DNA from: Neisseriaceae bacterium
GTDB taxonomy: Bacteria > Pseudomonadota > Gammaproteobacteria > Burkholderiales > Chromobacteriaceae
Reading direction: 5' to 3'
Assembly (NCBI GenBank): GCA_027489245.1
Contig: JAIYAC010000018.1
Coordinates: 43,526-107,525, forward strand
DNA length: 64,000 nt
Each line of letters opens with the position of its first letter. Position 1 is the stretch's first letter. The notes under the pieces were generated by a model, which worked only from the letters and a program-made list of their open reading frames with translations, was not told where the DNA came from and searched no databases. The translations under genes were made by a program, and so were the position numbers. Below, piece after piece: positions 63,937-64,000 of this stretch.

Positions 63937-64000
63937 ATGAGCCGTGCCGCTACGCTGCCCCGCGTGCTGCCCGGCTTCGGTTTGTCGCTGGGTTACACGC
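63937..64000 (+). CDS. cysT: Sulfate/thiosulfate ABC transporter permease CysT (partial, N-terminus)
   Basis: Only the first 21 codons are present. The segment RVLPGFGLSLGYT matches the very conserved N-terminus of CysT/CysU permeases (LPGF then Leu/Gly-rich). The A+T-rich region 63825-63890 upstream, with repeated ATAAC/TTATT blocks, is a plausible CysB-type control region. Confidence is limited by the short visible part. Confidence 0.7.
   Translation, partial: MSRAATLPRVLPGFGLSLGYT

Overview
The window looks like chromosomal DNA of a high-G+C betaproteobacterium of the order Neisseriales, most likely a Chromobacteriaceae relative (Vogesella, Aquitalea or Chromobacterium type). That placement is an inference from a Neisseria-like porin, the overall gene set and G+C of roughly 63% to the right of about 19.6 kb. 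The left 19.6 kb is clearly poorer in G+C and is an accessory island. No rRNA, tRNA or CRISPR array was seen.

Accessory island (1-19.6 kb). It opens with the 5' part of a minus-strand AAA (OLD-like) ATPase gene and an XRE-type regulator. A complete Tn7-like transposition operon follows: tnsA, tnsB, tnsC and a long tniQ whose C-terminal 400 residues look like a tandem array of small helix-turn-helix units. Cargo lies to the right of tniQ: a decayed small zinc-finger gene, a membrane protein, a 1497-residue Avs-like protein (Mrr-type nuclease plus STAND NTPase), a 163-residue protein of unknown function, a NucS-like endonuclease protein and a small membrane-anchored protein. The right end of the transposon can be read directly: four direct TTATNTGTCGC-type repeats at 17023-17141 and a terminal TGTCA (inverted) ending at 17161. 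A bidirectional terminator hairpin starts 12 bp outside it. Between this end and the core genome sit two translationally coupled A+T-rich genes, a DndB/DGQHR-like protein and a protein with a HEPN-type RNKIAH motif, which are the best candidate here for an undescribed defence module. The other end of the transposon lies outside the window.

Core genome (19.6-64 kb). In order: slyD-like PPIase, EamA transporter, a secreted phosphodiesterase fused to hemopexin repeats, a small HTH protein, an rlmN-like radical SAM gene, pirin, a diguanylate cyclase, yghU-like GST, yajQ, a cold-shock/DUF1294 protein with a DUF2788 protein, argG-argF, an Orn/Lys/Arg decarboxylase, dinG, DUF3579, a porin, map, prmB, a phosphomannomutase and trpD-trpG. 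A minus-strand chemosensory operon then runs from 56.2 down to 44.4 kb (soluble double MCP, triple CheW, CheB, HEAT protein, CheR, CheY, CheA, STAS protein, second CheY, membrane MCP, ParA). It is followed by metNIQ, an HD-GYP response regulator, a small periplasmic molybdopterin-fold protein beside a hybrid histidine kinase, and the first codons of cysT.

A dispersed 10-mer, GGTTGGCCGC (often extended to AAAGGTTGGCCGCA), occurs exactly at least 19 times in the core part and was not found in the island. It appears in several reading frames and in intergenic spacers, and twice as inverted pairs that resemble terminators, much like the DNA uptake sequences of Neisseriaceae. Coordinates and motifs were read by eye; no database search was possible.
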